Positions 1 to 11,270 are shown, counted from the stretch's first letter. The stretch: DNA of 64,000 nucleotides from Tillus elongatus (GCA_964006375.1 OZ023265.1:11255795-11319794); one strand, 5' to 3'. Notes: a model not told the origin generated them from the letters alone. A program made the numbers and translations.

Positions 1-470
1 ATCCAAGCATCCGGACTTCGGACCATGAGGTGTGTACGCCAATTTTGCATGCATGCTTCCAGGGCTCCTATGAGAGATGCGTCGACCCTGTATAGTCTTC
101 ACGTAGCCAAGTTTGCGGAATGGAATCAAATATCTTGCGGTAGTCGATCCAACCGATGTAAATATAACGTTTATTATTATTTTTACTTCAGATGTGATAA
201 TTTTGTCAGGGACGAGAAGCTCCTTGCATCGCTGTGCATTCTTTCGGCATCCGTTTGGTTCCATCGCGAGAATCTGATTCTGAATGATGTGATCGTTAAT
301 TTTTCTCGTCAGAATAGAAGTGAATATTTTGTATACCGTAGGGAGGCAAGTGATTGGGCGGTAATTGTTCGGGTCGGACAGATTTGTACAGCAAGTAGGT
401 GAGACCAGGGGTGGTGGTATCGACTTCGGGGTGCTAATGAACTGTCTGAAATGCTAAAGGAGCGCTATGT
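1..470 (-). pseudogene. R4-like non-LTR retrotransposon remnant (reverse transcriptase part)
   Basis: Read on the minus strand, about 378-166 translates with the RT segment NYRPITCLPT followed by a Gly-Cys-Arg-Lys stretch. About 166-128 then gives GWIDYRKIFDSIP, and after a frame change about 104-2 gives an ME-like ACMQNWRTHL segment. This order and wording match R4/Dong-type LINE reverse transcriptases. Upstream codons around 400-380 (LTYLL) are in another frame, so at least two frameshifts and one stop are present. The piece runs off the window edge at position 1. It is a dead fragment. The clade assignment rests on motif recognition and is less sure than the RT call. Confidence 0.65.
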
Positions 471-842
471 GCGTTGCTAGAAAGTACTTCCACCAAAAGT
501 TGCAAATACAGCCCGGTCCAGGAGAACGCCAATTTTTCGTTTTTCCGTTCGTTAACTGAACGTCGGAAACGCCAATGTTAAACCTCGTCATGGACGGCAA
601 CTCATCACATTCACCTCGCAGCCCCCCTAGCTAACTCGCGGCCCCGTTGTGACTCACAGGAACCGACCAGATAGATGACCAATATTCCTCGATGGATTTT
701 GTTTTTGGTGACTGTTGTGTTGTATGATCTGGGTCACCTTGCTCTAGTTTTCGGCACATGGCTCGCTGATTGCGAATAACTATTCCTGCTTCCGGTGTTC
801 GGCTGCTTCACCATATCGTCTTATTATTATTATTATCATTGC

Positions 843-845
<3 letters not shown>
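471..845. other. Unassigned interval
   Basis: No coding similarity, RNA gene or clear repeat seen. Sequence is of mixed composition and ends in a short run of TTA units before the TA microsatellite. It may be the 5' continuation of the R4-like remnant, but no motif supports this. Confidence 0.3.

Positions 846-922
<77 letters not shown>
846..922. repeat. (TA)n microsatellite
   Basis: Uninterrupted TA dinucleotide run of about 77 bp. Unlike most TA tracts in this window, no copy of the dispersed R repeat is evident next to it. Confidence 0.95.
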
Positions 923-924
<2 letters not shown>

Positions 925-1557
925 AGACAAGTCAGTCATTCTATAAAAAAATGGAGCGATATGTTAACTTTTTTGCTTATGGTTTTGTGAGTTCCATTTT
1001 TTTCTAACCTCGTAATTATAAATTTGTGTTCAATTCGGTGTTACGCCAATTTCAAAACTGTGTTGTTGGCAAACACTCGAGAGGTAAATGGATTCGGCGT
1101 AAATTCATTCACCTTCTGATACATTGCCAAAAAAAAAGTTTTTTAAGTTGTGATGACCAAGACTTTGCATATTTTAACTACTTGCATATAAGTATCTGCG
1201 TAAGTGTAACAAACAGTTGTTACTTACCCCCAGTGTTTTGACGAATCGTAAATCGTTTTACCGCTTTAGGTATTACGACTTCATAAAATGTTTATCGAAA
1301 GACGTGTTTTAGGGAATTTATTGAGCTGTCGATAGAAACAATGTTGGGTTTTATTACATCGTCAAAAATATTACGCGGTTGTTTACCTTAATTTCACTTA
1401 TGTATTACATTTATGTTGCGTTGGTTTATTGCTTGTTTCAAATTCCATTTGATATACTTTACTAACACACTTAAATACCGATTTTAAAGTTAATTATAAT
1501 GTTTTTATATCAATTTCATTATGCAGTGCCAAATTATGTTCCAGGAATATACAGAAA
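923..1557. other. Unassigned AT-rich interval
   Basis: AT-rich sequence with no recognisable gene, RNA or repeat boundary. Short open frames here have no recognisable content. Confidence 0.3.
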
Positions 1558-1825
1558 AAAGACGCAGCAAGTGCGTTATGGTAGTGAATTTTTATTAAAT
1601 GCTTCAAACTTGGATAACTCAATTTTCGGTATACTTAGAAACTTGAAGTTTGGTATGTTGTAAGGCCTTCCCCAAGGCAACATATCCGCCAAATGTCATT
1701 AAAATAGCTTTGTAATTTTCGGAGAAAAATTTTTTTTTCGAAAAAAAAAAAACTCAAAATTTGAAAAACCCAATTTACTATAAACTTAGAAAATTGAGTT
1801 TTGGTATGTGGTAAGGCCTGTCCCA

Positions 1826-2120
1826 GGGCGGTTCGAAGGGGACCTCGCATGCAGACTCTGCGGCGAGGGGGAGGAATCAGCCCAGCACATCTTGTGTGAG
1901 TGTATAGCTCTGGACCGGAAAAGACAACTGATCTATGGTCACTCTAGACCGGAGACAGAGCAATATAAAACTGCACCCTACCAATCGCTGTGCAGACTAG
2001 TTCAAGGCACATTGATTTTGAAATGGGTGGAGTAAGACTAAGGGTATGCACAATCAACCAAGGGTTGCGGTGCTATCGGGGCGGCAAGGCCGCGGACGAG
2101 CCCTGAGGGAACAAAAAAAA
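1826..2120 (+). mobile_element. 5'-truncated LOA/R1-like LINE copy, 3' end only
   Basis: About 295 bp matching the last codons and 3' UTR of the full-length LINE at 39826-45024. It includes the zinc-knuckle segment CRLCGEGEESAQHILCEC, the stop codon, the conserved roughly 80-nt 3' UTR and a short A tail. It is flanked by an 11-bp exact target duplication GGCCTGTCCCA at 1815-1825 and 2121-2131. This is a classic 5'-truncated target-primed insertion, here into repeat R. It has no function on its own. Confidence 0.95.
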
Positions 2121-2329
2121 GGCCTGTCCCAAGGCAACGTATCCACCAAATTTCATTAAAAGAGCTTTGTAATGTTCGGAGAAAAAAAATTTTTACAAAA
2201 GAAAACTCAAAGTTTTCCCCGAAAACCTTGTCCGATTTTCCTGGCTAACGAACTCATCTAAGCCATTAATAAAAGAAAGGTACTTGCGGAATATCATCGA
2301 AATCAGTTATTTATTTTTTGAGTTATCGG

Positions 2330-2330
<1 letters not shown>

Positions 2331-2420
<90 letters not shown>
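2331..2420. repeat. (TA)n microsatellite inside repeat R
   Basis: About 90 bp of TA repeats, between the ACTCAAAAAATAA-type module and the GACCCCGG module of repeat R, the same internal position as in other R copies. Confidence 0.95.
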
Positions 2421-2428
<8 letters not shown>

Positions 2429-2575
2429 AAAATTGAAACTGACCCCGGATATGGGTTCTAGGGGTCCCAGTTCGCGCTCATTTGAAAAAAAACTGCAAAG
2501 TCTCACCATCGATACCTCTCTATTAGTGAATTTTTTTAAATAAAAATTCACTAATTATACAACGATCAATTACAT

Positions 2576-3209
2576 TGGCAGAAAACTGTTTTACCGCCTG
2601 TATCTTTCAAAGAAAATTATTTCACATATAATTTTCTTGCTATTTTATACTTCAGATTATTAGAGAGGTTTAAATGTAAATATTGTTTTAAACCAGGGTG
2701 GTTTTTGAGCCCAAACTAAGCACACATTAATAGGCAAAGTGGTTGTTTGCCAAATAAACCTCAGTTTTGACAGTTTTACTGCTTTTGGATGCGTGCGAGC
2801 ACAAAATGCATTAACTAAGTGATATTAAAGGCGCGAGACTGTTAATTTGGTTGAACATCTATACGATATGTGGCAAATCAGCTCTCAGCAAGTCAATCTG
2901 CTTTATTTAAAGCCTGGCGTAGGTACTTAACAACTGGTAGGATATTCCAAGAAAGTTAGACAGGTATGTAGTCTATAGAGAAAAAAAACTATATACCTAG
3001 ACATGTATTATGTCAATTCCTGTCTCTGTCCATGCCATCAAACTTCTACTTCTCATGCGCTAAAAAATCCACTCTGAAATGCCATTGGTGTGATCATTTT
3101 TGGTCAGACCGTTAGAATTTTCAAAGTAGGAAATCTGATTTCTCGCACGCCTGTTTCAAGTTTCTCGCTTAAGCATAAGTCACAAACGACTCCATAAAAA
3201 ATTACTTTT
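2576..3209. other. Unassigned interval before the 403-bp array
   Basis: No gene seen. The last 100 bp partly resemble the start of the 403-bp tandem unit, suggesting a diverged edge unit. The rest shows nothing recognisable. Confidence 0.35.
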
Positions 3210-4826
3210 GAGCTTGTTGGATTGCAACTGTCACAGTTGGAGTAGGTATCTGCTTTTTTACCGTTGAGCATTATGATAGTCTTATCCACGTGTGTACAGA
3301 CGTCCTGAAGAGCAATAACTACCCAGTGTATACAAGAAGTTGCTCGATTTGAGATTGATCATGCTTTGGGGTGGCATCAGCATAGGCGGTCGCACCAACT
3401 TGATTGTGGTTCCCCAAAGTATCAACTCGCAGATTTTATATTGAGACAATTCTTCTAGGGTATGTTGTACAATTTACAAATAATTTTGGCATTGTATTAA
3501 TTCTGCTAATTGTAAAATTCTTACCTCAATTATAGCAAGACGTTTTCTCTGAGAAAAATAAATGCAAGTAATGGAGTGGCCAGTCACGAATGCAGACTTA
3601 AATTCAATTGCGAATTGAGCTTGTTGGATTGCAACTGTTACAGTTGGAGTATCTGCTTTTTTACCGGTGCGCATTATGATGGTCTTATCCACGTGTGTAC
3701 AGACGTCCTGAAGAGCAATACCTACCCAGTGTATACAAGAAGTTGGTCGATTTGAGATTGATCATGCTTTGGGGTGGCATCAGTATAGATGGTCGCACCA
3801 ACTTGGTTGTGGTTCCCCAATGTCTCAACTCGCAGATTTTATATTGAGACAATTCTTCTAGGGTATGTTGTACAATTTACAAATAATTTTGGCAATGTAT
3901 TAATTCTGCTAATTGTAAAATTCTTACCTCAGTTATAACAATACGTTTTCTCTGAGAAAAATAAATGCAAGTAATGGAGTGGCCATTCACGAATGCAGAC
4001 TTAAATTCAATTGCGAATTGAGCTTGTTGGATTGCAACTGTTACAGTTGGAGTATCTGCTTTTTTACCGGTGCGCATTATGATGGTCTTATCCACGTGTG
4101 TACAGACGTCCTGAAGAGCAATACCTACCCAGTGTATACAAGAAGTTGGTCGATTTGAGATTGATCATGCTTTGGGGTGGCATCAGTATAGACGGTCGCA
4201 CCAACTTGATTGTGGTTCCCCAATGTCTCAACTCGCAGATTTTATATTGAGACAATTCTTCTAGGGTATATTGTACAATTTACAAATAATTTTGGCAATG
4301 TATTAATTCTGCTAATTGTAAAATTCTTACCTCAGTTATAACAATACGTTTTCTCTGAGAAAAATAAATGCAAATAATGGAGTGGCCATTCACGAATGCA
4401 GACTTAAATTCAATTGCGAATTGAGCTTGTTGGATTGCAACTGTTACAGTTGGAGTATCTGCTTTTTTACCGGTGCGCATTATGATGGTCTTATCCACGT
4501 GTGTACAGACGTCCTGAAGAGCAATACCTACCCAGTGTATACAAGAAGTTGGTCGATTTGAGATTGATCATGCTTTGGGGTGGCATCAGTATAGATGGTC
4601 GCACCAACTTGATTGTGGTTCCCCAAAGTCTCAACTCGCAGATTTTATATTGAGACAATTCTTCTAGAGTATGTTGTACAATTTACAAATAATTTTGGCA
4701 ATGGATTAATTCTGCTAATTGTAAAATTCTTACCTCAATTATAGCAAGACGTTTTCTCTGAGAAAAATAAATGCAAGTAATGGAGTGGCCAGTCACGAAT
4801 GCAGACTTAAATTCAATTGCGAATCT
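3210..4826. repeat. Tandem array of four 403-bp units
   Basis: The anchor GAGCTTGTTGGATTG starts at 3210, 3617, 4020 and 4423, giving periods of 407, 403 and 403 bp. The last unit ends near 4826. Units are nearly identical. On the minus strand each complete unit contains the same short open frame (72 codons, beginning MDKTIIMRTGKKADT). Each also carries a 24-bp segment bounded by consensus splice signals (TTTTTCTCAG before, GTAAGA after; for example 3525-3548). No protein family is recognised. It is probably a local satellite-like expansion, but a multiplied exon fragment cannot be excluded. Confidence 0.9.
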
Positions 4827-5785
4827 TTGGGGTTTACTAGACAGGCCTGTTAGGAACACCTTGATGTACTTCGGACTTTTCAGGTATTGACTGCGGTCAG
4901 TCAGCTGTGATGGACGTTTTTTTACCTGCGAACAGAATCTGGGTACTAGCGGCTGGTTACCAAAATGGGGAGGGCGTAAAATTTTATTTCAATGATTAAT
5001 TTTCAAGTGCCTTTCAGCGTAAAAATGGTGTGGATTTAATTTTTAACATTTAGAGGATGTTACTCTTTATAGCATAAACTTTTTTTACGAACCTATGTCT
5101 ATTTGATATTCGACAATATCCTACGATAGTTCATTACATATTCCAGTGGAGTAAGTTATCCTATTGTGTACCTATATGAAAAATCTGAATTAGGTCATGG
5201 GGTCACTCAATAATGCAAAGACTTTTACAAGACTTTTGTTAGTGATTTAATAAAATTTATACATGCACTTGCATCATCCAGTCTTTTGTTTTAAATCAGG
5301 TCGTATATGGAAAATATACAAAGCGCTTGCATTTGGGGATAGAAAGGTCTATTGTTTGGGTAGACAAAGCTAAGTCATGCATTTTTAAACGTAAATGATT
5401 GTTCCATTTATTCAGAAAAACTTTTACCATCTTTTGATTTGCACAGGGGTCTCCCAACATAAACGGCGGAGTTTTGAAATTATACAACCTCGTTCAAAAT
5501 TCTTTTAGTTTATGTGGCAATAAAAAAACAAAGTAATAAAATTTATTACATAAATCTATCATTTAAAAATTATGTTCTTCATTACTAGCGCTCTCAAAGG
5601 ATATTACGAAAGTTTGTCATGGCTTATGCCACTGTGTGGCGATGGGAATACCAACTACTGCTGATAAATAACATCTTTCAAATTCAAATTTTCTATGGTT
5701 TTTATAGCATAAGCAAAAACTTAAGCTTGCAAATAGCCTCGTAGTGAGAAATATGGTGTCGTTAATTCCGGCGCGTGTGGAGAAT
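4827..5785. other. Unassigned interval
   Basis: AT-rich, no recognisable coding or repeat content apart from scattered homopolymers. Short minus-strand open frames at 5296-5487 and 5617-5841 look like chance. Confidence 0.3.
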
Positions 5786-6246
5786 AATAATAATAATTTA
5801 TTTGCCCATCTGGTATAACCCAGTGATATGAGAAAGTACAAAGAAAAATCAATGGTATAATTCCAGACTTAAACTTAAATATTATAAAATGAACACTCAA
5901 AATAACAAGAATAAAAAAGAACTATAATAATATAATATATAATTTACTAATGTTCATGTGTAGTTTTCAATAATCATGTAAACAATATTACTGATTTTAT
6001 CAAAGTTTATGTGACAATCCTTCCATTGTAGTTGTGTGCCTTTATCAAATAAGATTTCATAACATTTGTTGAATATTACATAATTGCAGAAAAAAGTTAA
6101 GCTAGAACAACGAGACAGCCTTGGAGTACTAAAGCCGATATTCTTCAACAAGGCTGCACAGTCAATTTCTTACCTAAAAAGCTTATTTAAGAAGGTTACA
6201 CAAATGACTACGACGAAGCTTAATACTGGCCAGCTCAGACCTAAGG
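5786..6246 (-). pseudogene. Possible 3' remnant of a LINE with a TTA tail
   Basis: On the minus strand the segment ends ...GGGTTATACCAGATGGGCAAATAAATTATTATTATTATTC. This is a poly-A-signal-like end followed by TTA repeats, as in LINEs of the CR1/Jockey group. The LINE at 31444-31663 ends in a similar way. No intact RT motif is visible. Assignment is from the 3' end style only. Confidence 0.3.
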
Positions 6247-8470
6247 AGTACACCATGATCTGTGCCTTTCTCCAAAACGTGAGATCAGCCGACCGGGAAA
6301 GTGATCCCGTAACAGTCCTACATCATGATCGGTGCCTTTCTCCAGAACGTGAGATCAGCCGACCGGGAAAGTGATCCCGTAACAGTCCTACATCATGATC
6401 GGTGCCTTTCTCCAGAACGTGAGATCGGCCGACCGGGAAAGTCATCCCGTAACAGTCCCATGTACTACATCATGATATGTGCCTTTCTCCAAAACGTGAG
6501 ATCAGCCGACCGGGAAAGTGATCCCGTAACAGTGCCATGTACTACATCATGATCTGTGCCTTTCTCCAAAACGTGAGATCAGCCGACCGGGAAAGTGATC
6601 CCGTAACAGTCCTACATCATGATCGGTGCCTTTCTCCAGAACGTGAGATCGGCCGACCGGGAAAGTGATCCCGTAACAGTCCTACATCATGATCGGTGCC
6701 TTTCTCCAGAAAGTGAGATCGGCCGACCGGGAAAGTGATCCCGTAACAGTCCTACATCATGATCGGTGCCTTTCTCCAGAACGTGAGATCGGCCGACCGG
6801 GAAAGTCATCCCGTAACAGTCCCATGTACTACATCATGATATGTGCCTTTCTCCAAAACGTGAGATCAGCCGACCGGGAAAGTGATCCCGTAACAGTGCC
6901 ATGTACTACATCATGATCTGTGCCTTTCTCCAAAACGTGAGATCAGCCGACCGGGAAAGTGATCCCGTAACAGTCCTACATCATGATCGGTGCCTTTCTC
7001 CAGAACGTGAGATCGGCCGACCGGGAAAGTGATCCCGTAACAGTCCTACATCATGATCGGTGCCTTTCTCCAGAACGTGAGATCGGCCGACCGGGAAAGT
7101 GATCCCGTAACAGTCCTACATCATGATCGGTGCCTTTCTCCAGAAAGTGAGATCGGCCGACCGGGAAAGTGATCCCGTAACAGTCCTACATCATGATCGG
7201 TGCCTTTCTCCAGAACGTGAGATCGGCCGACCGGGAAAGTGATCCCGTAACAGTGCCATGTACTACATCATGATCTGTGCCTTTCTCCAAAACGTGAGAT
7301 CAGCCGACCGGGAAAGTGATCCCGTAACAGTCCTACATCATGATCGGTGTCTTTCTCCAGAACGTGAGATCGGCCGACCGGGAAAGTGATCCCGTAACAG
7401 TCCTACATCATGATCGGTGCTTTTCTCCAGAACGTGAGATCGGCCGACCGGGAAAGTGATCCCGTAACAGTCCTACATCATGATCGGTGCCTTTCTCCAG
7501 AACGTGAGATCGACCGACCGGGAAAGTGATCCCGTAACAGTCCTACATCATGATCGGTGCCTTTCTCCAGAAAGTGAGATCGGCCGACCGGGAAAGTGAT
7601 CCCGTAACAGTCCTACATCATGATCGGTGCCTTTCTCCAGAACGTGAGATCGGCCGACCGGGAAAGTCATCCCGTAACAGTCCTACATCATGATCGGTGC
7701 CTTTCTCCAGAACGTGAGATCAGCCGACCGGGAAAGTGATCCCGTAACAGTCCTACATCATGATCGGTGCCTTTCTCCAGAACGTGAGATCGGCCGACCG
7801 GGAAAGTGATCCCGTAACAGTCCTACATCATGATCGGTGCCTTTCTCCAGAACGTGAGATCGGCCGACCGGGAAAGTGATCCCGTAACAGTGCCATGTAC
7901 TACATCATGATCTGTGCCTTTCTCCAAAACGTGAGATCAGCCGACCGGGAAAGTGATCCCGTAACAGTCCTACATCATGATCGGTGTCTTTCTCCAGAAC
8001 GTGAGATCGGCCGACCGGGAAAGTGATCCCGTAACAGTCCTACATCATGATCGGTGCCTTTCTCCAGAACGTGAGATCGGCCGACCGGGAAAGTGATCCC
8101 GTAACAGTCCTACATCAAGATCGGTGCCTTTCTCCAGAACGTGAGATCAGCCGACCGGGAAAGTGATCCCGTAACAGTCCTACATCATGATCGGTGCCTT
8201 TCTCCAGAACGTGAGATCGGCCGACCGGGAAAGTGATCCCGTAACAGTCCTACATCATGATCGGTGCCTTTCTCCAGAAAGTGAGATCGGCCGACCGGGA
8301 AAGTGATCCCGTAACACTCCTACATCATGATCGGTGCCTTTCTCCAGAACGTGAGATCGGCCGACCGGGAAAGTCATCCCTTAACAGTCTCATGTACTAC
8401 ATCATGATATGTGCCTTTCTCCAAAACGTGAGATCAGCCGACCGGGAAAGTGATCCCATAGCCGTGCTAT
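6247..8470. repeat. Minisatellite, 70-bp and 77-bp units (about 31 copies) with higher-order repeats
   Basis: The basic unit is 70 bp and includes GCCTTTCTCCAGAACGTGAG and GGCCGACCGGGAAAGTGATC. A variant unit is 77 bp because CCTACATC is replaced by a longer CATGTACTACATC version. Unit starts at 6325, 6395, 6472, 6549, 6619 and 6689 show a 364-bp higher-order block (70+77+77+70+70). A rare GTGTCTTTCTCC variant recurs 637 bp apart (7347 and 7984), showing a second larger block. Short open frames across it arise only from repetition, since 70 is not a multiple of three. It is neither a CRISPR array nor a gene. Confidence 0.97.
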
Positions 8471-8898
8471 CAGAAATCATACTGTCGGACTTGAGTAAGA
8501 AAAAAGGTATTATCATCTGCGTGTCTCTTTCCGAAGTGACACTGACAGTATGGTCTATATCATCTAAAAAATAATAATAATAAGAACGAATGATTCCCTG
8601 TCTTCCAATGGCACACCAGACGATAGCGTTTGGGCTGCGTAGCGGTTTTTAATGCGGCTCTTGTAGATTATTCGACCCCAGTACCTAAAATTTTGATCAT
8701 CGTACCGCTATTGTGGAAATTTGTCACGTCTGACATCAATAACCTATCCACAAGGGTTGCCTGCGCATCTTCGCAAGTTTCCAAATGTCTCGCCTGACCT
8801 TATCCACGTGAGATACTTCCTGCACAACTTAATTGTGTATAGATGCCACCGGAGTTCCTTCTTCAAAATTATATGCATCGTACTTTTGTATAAATGCA
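8471..8898. other. Unassigned interval
   Basis: Contains a TAA run near 8570 and a roughly 130-bp segment with an open minus-strand frame of unknown origin. No family is recognised. Confidence 0.3.
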
Positions 8899-8983
8899 AT
8901 ACTAAGTGAGTGGTGGACGTGCCGCCACCTAGTTGCGGAACCAAGTAGTATGTTGTCACGCCAGCTCCAAATAACACAGAGTG
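8899..8983 (+). repeat. Single arm fragment of the fold-back repeat
   Basis: Carries GCCGCCACCTAGTTGCGGAA and TAGTATGTTGTCACGCCAGC, the same segment that forms both inner arms of the palindrome at 9028-9453. Related ends occur at 51236-51290 and 56521-56585. Confidence 0.8.
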
Positions 8984-9027
8984 TTAAAAAAATAGAGACT
9001 GTATACAACTAACTAACAATTTAGAAA

Positions 9028-9453
9028 AAGACTAGATGATGCATTCTCGCAACAATTAGACCCGTAGACCGGTTTCGCTCTCATTAGAGCTCTTCAGTAC
9101 GGCATACTAATTGTAGCAAAAATGCACCAGAAGTAATACGGCTATAGTATATAGCCAGCCTTAAAATACTAAGTGAGTGGTGTACGTGCCGCCACCTAGT
9201 TGCGGAACCAAGTAGTATGTTGTCACGCCAGCTCCAAATAACACAAAGTTGGAGCTGGCGTGACAACATACTACTTGGTTCCGCAACTAGGTGGCGGCAC
9301 GTCCACCACTCACTTAGTGTTGAAAGGCTGGCTATACTATAGCCGTATTACTTCTGGTGCATTTTTGCTACAATTAGTATGTCGTACTGAAGAGTTCTAA
9401 TGAGAGCGAAACCGGTCTACGGTTCTAATTGTTGCGAGAATGCATCTAGTCTT
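9028..9453. repeat. 426-bp fold-back (palindromic) repeat
   Basis: Left arm 9028-9237 and right arm 9249-9453 are near-perfect inverted copies around an 11-base centre. Outer ends are AAGACTAGAT and its complement near ATCTAGTCTT. Each arm contains CTGAAGA, a short hairpin and GAAA, a layout like a hammerhead ribozyme core (right arm 9387-9411). There is no open frame of note. It is likely a non-autonomous fold-back element or an inverted dimer of a shorter repeat. Confidence 0.9.
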
Positions 9454-10332
9454 ACATAAATGCAATATTAAAGCATGTAGGTTTGCGGAACGATTTGAAA
9501 TTTATTGGAGGCCTGGCCTACGTATTTTGTTTCATATTTTGAGGTGTGCGTTCTACGTGTGGAGATACTGCTCTATTTTTTTTGCCAGATAAATCCTAAC
9601 AAATGTCACACTTTTATTACGTGAGACAATATTCATGATGGTTTTTTTTGCACTAGAAATTTTTAGTGTAGAAACAGCCGCCTGTGCTTAGCAACCAATT
9701 TGCCATGTCGTAGACACTTAGTTGAAACACACCACTACTGAACAGATTTTGCTCATTTGACTGTTTTGTTAATAATTTATCGAAAAAGTTTTTTTAACCA
9801 CATCCTAATTACACAGTGACAATGCAGTTTCCAACCTCGTTCTTTTATCTTTAATGCACAGTTCTCGCCGCCTATATTCTTTATATTTTCTTTTACTTTT
9901 AAGTGACATAATGAATTCTTGGGGTATAGGAACACAAGACACGGTTTAATATAGTTAAAAATTCAATCAATTATACACCTTTATGGCTGGGAAACTCAAC
10001 CATAGATTTTACAGAATACTACTCTACATATCCTTAAAAATGTCTATGTCTGCAATTCTATAATTGTTACGTAAATAATTATAAAAAAATCATCTATCTC
10101 GAGGTTAACAATCTTTCAAGTGCATTGTTTTTTCTGCCAGTCTTTAGCTTTTTATCAGTATCTAAAAACATGATAAGAATAGAGGCACTAAAACAGCAAA
10201 TGATTATAAATACGTTAGTCAATAAACATCATCGCGTGTTCATCTATCTGTGAATATATCGTTTAATTTTTTTTTATTCTATTATTAAATTTTGGTTATT
10301 TTTGTGTTACTAATTAGTTATGTTATTTCCAG
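9454..10332. other. tai intron upstream of the first visible exon
   Basis: AT-rich non-coding DNA. The only functional signals seen are at its 3' end: a branch-point-like TTACTAAT at 10307-10314 and the acceptor TTATTTCCAG ending at 10332. Confidence 0.6.
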
Positions 10333-10440
10333 GCTTGGTCCATGTGAGTTGCAGGACCCGGTGTGGGCCAAGATGAGCGCCTTGGCCGCCGGTGTCAATA
10401 AGAAAAGGAAAAAGTCAGAAACCAAACCTCAAGCTCAGAT
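10333..10440 (+). CDS. tai: taiman, exon with likely start codon (N-terminal part)
   Basis: Exon bounded by acceptor TTATTTCCAG (ending 10332) and donor GTAAGT (10441-10446). An ATG at 10373, with A at -3, starts 22 codons beginning MSALAAGVNKKRKKS and ending ...KPQAQ plus two bases of the next codon. The first base of the exon at 63180 completes that codon in frame, and the joined reading enters a bHLH domain. This is the N terminus of the p160/SRC coactivator Taiman, the NCOA homologue that in flies works with the ecdysone receptor. The lysine-rich KKRKK is likely part of a nuclear localisation signal. The 13 codons before the ATG, up to the acceptor, are also open in frame (ending DPVWAK), so translation may begin in an earlier exon outside the window. 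Confidence 0.92.
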
Positions 10441-10950
10441 GTAAGTACTTATTCCGTTTATTTACTTCTTTTCATGCTTATTATTTAGTTATTTGAGTTT
10501 TATAATTAATGTGGTTATATATCTACTTAAACGCCATTGAAGGCAAATTAATTTGACGGAAATCTACTGTCGTTATTTTTTTTTTTTTCACTGAGTCATC
10601 ATACAAGGTTTGTATACTTAGAATATAGAACAACAGGAAAGAGCATTTCCATATGTGTACTATAAAAGGAAGTACGACGTGCCAGCCATCTTGAACCACC
10701 TATTTGATGGTTCATTTTAGACGGTTTGTACCGGTCAGTGAATACCTTACATTTGCATTTGTTGGGAAATTACTGTGAAATGGTGCTATTGGTGTGACTT
10801 GTCTTGTACAATAGGTAATTATTTTGTTAATTTCGTTGTCCACAACAAACACGTCATTGCAACTGTCATATTATGACAGTAGCAACCTGCTTTTAGGTTC
10901 CAACTATGTTTTATAATGCTCATGTCTGTTGTTTTATATTCTAGGCTTGT

Positions 10951-11270
10951 ATAGCCTTGTCCAACGTCGGCTTATTTCCGCGACTATGGCCAATCACCGA
11001 CGCGAGGGCTCAGTTTCACCTCAAATGTTGCCGAATCCCTGCCTTTCTGTAAGGGGAGTAGAGATCTTTAACGCGCCCAACATTGCATGGACACGGGACA
11101 CAAGGGCGGAAGGTGCGGACATTCAACTTGCTCAAATACAATGCCACAACCTCGGTTGATGTTAATGTTACGGTTTGTACTGAAAAAGCGAAAGGAGAAC
11201 CCTGAGATCGAACCCAGTACCCTTTGATTCTGAGGCACACGTTCTTTTCACTGAACCACCGAAGCTCTAA
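10951..11270 (-). mobile_element. tRNA-derived SINE, copy a
   Basis: On the minus strand it starts GAGCTTCGGTGGTTCAGTG (A-box-like) and has a B box GGTTCGATC (complement at 11206-11214), as in a polymerase III tRNA promoter. The body contains CAATGTTGGGCGCGTTAAAG and ends with GGCCATAGTCGCGGAAATA. The same head and body occur at 16170-16455, 48826-49075 and 50520-50757, with fragments at 35930 and 55475. It is non-coding and would depend on a LINE for retrotransposition. Confidence 0.85.

Larger units (their letters stand above)
1558..2575. repeat. Dispersed repeat R, inverted copy, with GGACGCAGC terminus
   Basis: Begins with the terminus GACGCAGCAAGTGCG found at least seven times in the window. 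It continues with the module containing TCCGATTTTCCTGGCTAACGA, then a TA tract, then the module GACCCCGGATATGGGTT. Those modules recur at 16.5-17.8, 18.9-21.3, 46.8-47.4, 52.9-54.4 and 58.2 kb. A LINE fragment (1826-2120) is inserted in it. There is no coding capacity, so it is a non-autonomous repeat of unknown class. Confidence 0.7.

Noticed and set aside
6247..8470. Regular repeats resembling a CRISPR array, with ORFs of 75-105 codons
   Set aside because: Units are contiguous with no variable spacers, the genome is eukaryotic, and the open frames exist only because the unit is repeated.
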